A DNA stretch of 15,018 nt from JBGPJM01 sp041485385 (GTDB lineage Bacteria > Planctomycetota > Phycisphaerae > Phycisphaerales > UBA1924), in NCBI GenBank assembly GCA_041485385.1, contig JBGPJM010000115.1, forward strand, positions 1 to 15,018, given 5' to 3'. Position 1 is the first letter of the stretch; every line of letters begins with the position of its first letter. The notes below the pieces were generated by a model, which was given only the letters and a program-made list of their open reading frames with translations, had not been told where the DNA came from and did not search any database. Of the stretch, positions 13,120 to 15,018 are shown piece by piece. The position numbers were made by a program, and so were the translations under genes.

Positions 13120-14253
13120 CTATCTCGCCACGCGCCGCTCCTCGCCCGCGCTGCCCAACAGATCATCCACCGCGCCGATGACCGTCGCCACCTCGATCCG
13201 ATCCACCCGGCACCGCTCCGGATGATCGTCCGCTACCTCCTCCGGCGGCAACGTCGGATCCGCCACCAGGACCACCTCACGCGCCCTCCCGCCCGAACCC
13301 GCCCGCTCCGGGAGCGTCGTCCACCGTGGATCTGTCGGCCCCAGCAGCGACACCGTCGGCACGTCGAACGCCGCCGCGATATGCCGCGGCCCCGTGTCGT
13401 TCGTCACCATCACCGACGCCCGCCTCACCACCGCCATCATCGACCCGATCGTCGCGCCCAGTTCGGCCAGCACCGCCACACGCGCATCCATCTTCTCCCC
13501 GATGAGTTTCGCCACCTCTCGCGAAAGCTCCAGCTCCCCGGGTGAGCCGTTCACCACCACCCGCAGCCCGTGCCGGTCCCGCAGGTGCCGCCCCACCGCC
13601 GCGAACCGCTCCGGCGGCCATCTCTTCGCCGCGTTGTTCCCCCCCGGGTTCAGGACCGCGTACTTGACCTCCGGCGAGATCCCCACCTGGGCCAGGATGT
13701 CGTCCGCCGCGCGTTCCTGCTCCAACGTCGTGCGCAGCTCCAGCCGCACACCGCCGTCGCGCCCGCGCCCCCGGTGCTCCCCTTCCCGCCCCAGCGCCGC
13801 CCGCGCCGCCTCCAGGTAGTAGTCCACCGCCGAGACCGGCGCCCAGCCGTGGTGCGGGCGCTCCCGCCTCGGCGCGCTTAGCTTCTCCGTCAGCAGCATG
13901 CCCCGACCGTCCCGGTCGTACCCGATCCGCCTCGGGATGAACGCCAGGCGCGTGACCAGCGCCGTGGAGAACGAGTTGGTGAGCAGCAGCGCCGTGTCGT
14001 AGCGGCGCGGCCTCACCTTCGCCGCCACGATCTTGGGACCCATGATCCCCCGCGCCCGCTCCACGTGCACCTCGTCGAAAAAATCGCTCCCCGCCAGCAG
14101 CTCCTCCAGCCCCGGCCGGCACAGCCCGCCGACGAACGACGCCCGCAGCGTATCCCGGATCAGGCGCAGCGCCGGCGTCGCCATCACCACGTCCCCCACC
14201 CACGACGGGAGCACCACCAGCATCCTGAGCGATTTCGGCGCGCCGGTCTTCAT
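13120..14253 (-). CDS. waaF: Lipopolysaccharide heptosyltransferase (GT9, WaaF-like)
   Basis: This 377-residue glycosyltransferase of family GT9 would transfer heptose from ADP-heptose to the LPS inner core on the cytoplasmic face. Motifs are PSWVGDVVMATPALRLIRDT at 16-35 (acceptor-side start of the N-terminal Rossmann domain), NPGGNNAAKRWPPERFAAVG at 202-221 and TNDTGPRHIAAAFDVPTVSL at 284-303 followed by LGPTDP (ADP-heptose binding). PSWVGD and AKRWP are closer to WaaF (heptosyltransferase II) than WaaC, but GT9 specificity is hard to call from sequence. The ATG at 14253 overlaps the TGA of the GmhB-like gene (ATGA), fixing the start and placing the two steps of the heptose pathway in one operon. 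Confidence 0.9.
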   Translation of the reverse strand: MKTGAPKSLRMLVVLPSWVGDVVMATPALRLIRDTLRASFVGGLCRPGLEELLAGSDFFDEVHVERARGIMGPKIVAAKVRPRRYDTALLLTNSFSTALVTRLAFIPRRIGYDRDGRGMLLTEKLSAPRRERPHHGWAPVSAVDYYLEAARAALGREGEHRGRGRDGGVRLELRTTLEQERAADDILAQVGISPEVKYAVLNPGGNNAAKRWPPERFAAVGRHLRDRHGLRVVVNGSPGELELSREVAKLIGEKMDARVAVLAELGATIGSMMAVVRRASVMVTNDTGPRHIAAAFDVPTVSLLGPTDPRWTTLPERAGSGGRAREVVLVADPTLPPEEVADDHPERCRVDRIEVATVIGAVDDLLGSAGEERRVAR

Positions 14254-14813
14254 GCAACAGACGAGAGTATCCAATCGCTCGCCCCCGCAAGATCCCGGAA
14301 CCGCGCCCCCTCGCCGGCTCCGACGAGCAGCGCCCGCTGGGGCGCGATCCCCGCCCGCACCGCCGCCTCGCTGTCGCGCTGAGCGTCCCCCACCATCCAC
14401 GACCGCCCCAAGTCCAGCCCCAACTCCCCCGCCGCGCTCAGCAGCATCCCCGGCGAGGGCTTCCTCCACGGGTGCTCCACGTTGTACGGCGGCACCGTCC
14501 CCTCCGGGTGGTACGGGCAGCAGTACACGCCGTCGAGCTCCACCCCCTCCGCCCGCAGGAGCGCCCGCATCCGCCCGTTCACGGCCTCCACATCCGTCAT
14601 CGTGCACCGTCCGCGCGCCACCGCCCCCTGGTTGCTCACCACCACGAGAGCAAACCCCGCGTCCCGCAGCCGCCGGCATGCCCCCGCCGCGCCCGCCAGC
14701 AGCCGCACCAGCGCAGGATCGACGAGGTCCCCGGGCCACGCCGACGCCGCCGTCACCTCCCGGTTGGCGAGAAGCGTGTCATCCCGATCCAGAAACACCG
14801 CCGCGCGTTCCAC
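14250..14813 (-). CDS. gmhB: GmhB-like heptose-bisphosphate phosphatase (HAD), zinc site altered
   Basis: This 187-residue HAD phosphatase probably removes the 7-phosphate of D-glycero-D-manno-heptose 1,7-bisphosphate. I use the GTG at 14813 because GAGGTGA (14828-14822) lies 8 nt upstream; a GTG at 14825 would add four residues. HAD motif I is FLDRDDT with Asp9 and Asp11 (usually DRDGT), motif II is VVVSNQ with Ser60, motif III is Lys118 in RKPSPGM, and motif IV is VGDAQRD with Asp143 and Asp147. The zinc loop of classic GmhB has Cys-x-His and later Cys-x-Cys before RKP. Here it reads CCPYHP and then HPWRKP, so at least three ligands are missing. Related histidinol-phosphatase-like HADs are an alternative, but the adjacent heptosyltransferase favours heptose metabolism. 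Confidence 0.88.
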   Translation of the reverse strand: MERAAVFLDRDDTLLANREVTAASAWPGDLVDPALVRLLAGAAGACRRLRDAGFALVVVSNQGAVARGRCTMTDVEAVNGRMRALLRAEGVELDGVYCCPYHPEGTVPPYNVEHPWRKPSPGMLLSAAGELGLDLGRSWMVGDAQRDSEAAVRAGIAPQRALLVGAGEGARFRDLAGASDWILSSVA

Positions 14814-14821
14814 AGCTCCAC

Positions 14822-14828
14822 TCACCTC
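14822..14828 (-). promoter_or_regulatory. Shine-Dalgarno deciding the GmhB start
   Basis: GAGGTGA on the minus strand is a seven-base match to the anti-Shine-Dalgarno. It sits 8 nt before the GTG at 14813 and itself contains the alternative GTG at 14825, which favours the shorter protein. Confidence 0.55.
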
Positions 14829-14867
14829 TTCGCTTCGATGCCTTGATGCCTTCTTCGCTTCGCCTTC
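14829..14867. repeat. GATGCCTT-type short repeats, second site
   Basis: The + strand reads TTCGCTTCGATGCCTTGATG followed by CCTTCTTCGCTTCGCCTTC. It contains two tandem GATGCCTT units flanked by two TTCGCTTCG units. It closely resembles the tract at 9805-9855 and, like that one, ends just upstream of a minus-strand start codon. Confidence 0.6.
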
Positions 14868-14929
14868 ACCCCGACTTTCTCTCGGAAGAGCTGATGTCGG
14901 TGCTCCTCACCGCCGAACGGCATGCCGGA

Positions 14930-15018
14930 TTAGTTCCCGTGGGCGAGAATCATCTGTTCAAGCCGTTGCATGTCCTCGGCGGTGATTTGTTGCGCGTGGT
15001 GGTTCACTTTTTCGACGA
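14930..15018 (-). CDS. C-terminal end of an unknown protein (start beyond window)
   Basis: An open frame enters from the right edge and ends with TAA at 14932-14930. The visible 28 residues read VEKVNHHAQQITAEDMQRLE then QMILAHGN. This is a plausible amphipathic helical tail with normal composition, unlike other frames here. The fragment is too short to assign a family. About 100 bp with the short-repeat tract separates it from the GmhB-like gene, so they may or may not share a transcript. Confidence 0.55.
   Translation of the reverse strand, partial: VEKVNHHAQQITAEDMQRLEQMILAHGN

Overview
The window is high-GC bacterial DNA from a Gram-negative-type cell: it carries genes for an outer-membrane efflux lipoprotein, a heptose phosphatase and a heptosyltransferase. 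The composition, the DRDDT variant of the HAD motif, the three-gene transhydrogenase and a DevBCA-type exporter outside cyanobacteria fit Planctomycetota, perhaps a Phycisphaerae relative. That placement is inference from style; no taxonomic marker gene is present.

Layout. (1) 1-1691, minus strand: an operon for two exported proteins of unknown function. The first is cysteine-rich; the second overlaps it by ATGA and runs off the left edge. This block looks less GC-rich than the rest. (2) 1921-2775, minus: a Gp37/Gp68 (DUF5131) three-cysteine protein with a near-consensus sigma70 promoter and a strong Shine-Dalgarno. (3) 2776-3653: about 880 bp with no credible gene. It is strongly G-depleted on the + strand and holds a pyrimidine-rich stretch, A-tract repeats of 20-21 bp and a 14-bp direct repeat. 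(4) 3654-3846, minus: a tRNA-Ala(GGC) gene with its own promoter and terminator. (5) 4071-7199, plus: pntAA-pntAB-pntB, a proton-translocating NAD(P) transhydrogenase with a split alpha subunit. (6) 7224-12533, minus: a TetR regulator, a DevC-type permease, a DevA-type ATPase, a DevB/HlyD membrane fusion protein and a NodT-family outer-membrane lipoprotein. This is a complete tripartite exporter, with a perfect 9+8+9 bp palindrome just upstream of the regulator as a likely operator. (7) 12735-13109, plus: a small unknown gene. (8) 13120-14825, minus: a heptosyltransferase and a GmhB-like phosphatase overlapping by ATGA. (9) 14930-15018, minus: the C-terminal end of another protein whose start lies outside the window.

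How the genes work together. The transhydrogenase couples proton movement to the NADH/NADPH balance. Regulator, permease, ATPase, adaptor and outer-membrane channel form one self-contained export unit, probably switched by a small molecule or envelope stress through the TetR protein; the substrate cannot be read from sequence. The heptose pair belongs to LPS-type inner-core synthesis. Most genes within operons are joined by 4-bp ATGA or GTGA overlaps.

I see no convincing new defence or mobile system. The points most worth checking are the orphan DUF5131 gene, the strand-asymmetric repeat region beside the tRNA, the secreted cysteine-rich pair, the TetR operator, and the GmhB protein that has lost most of its expected zinc ligands.
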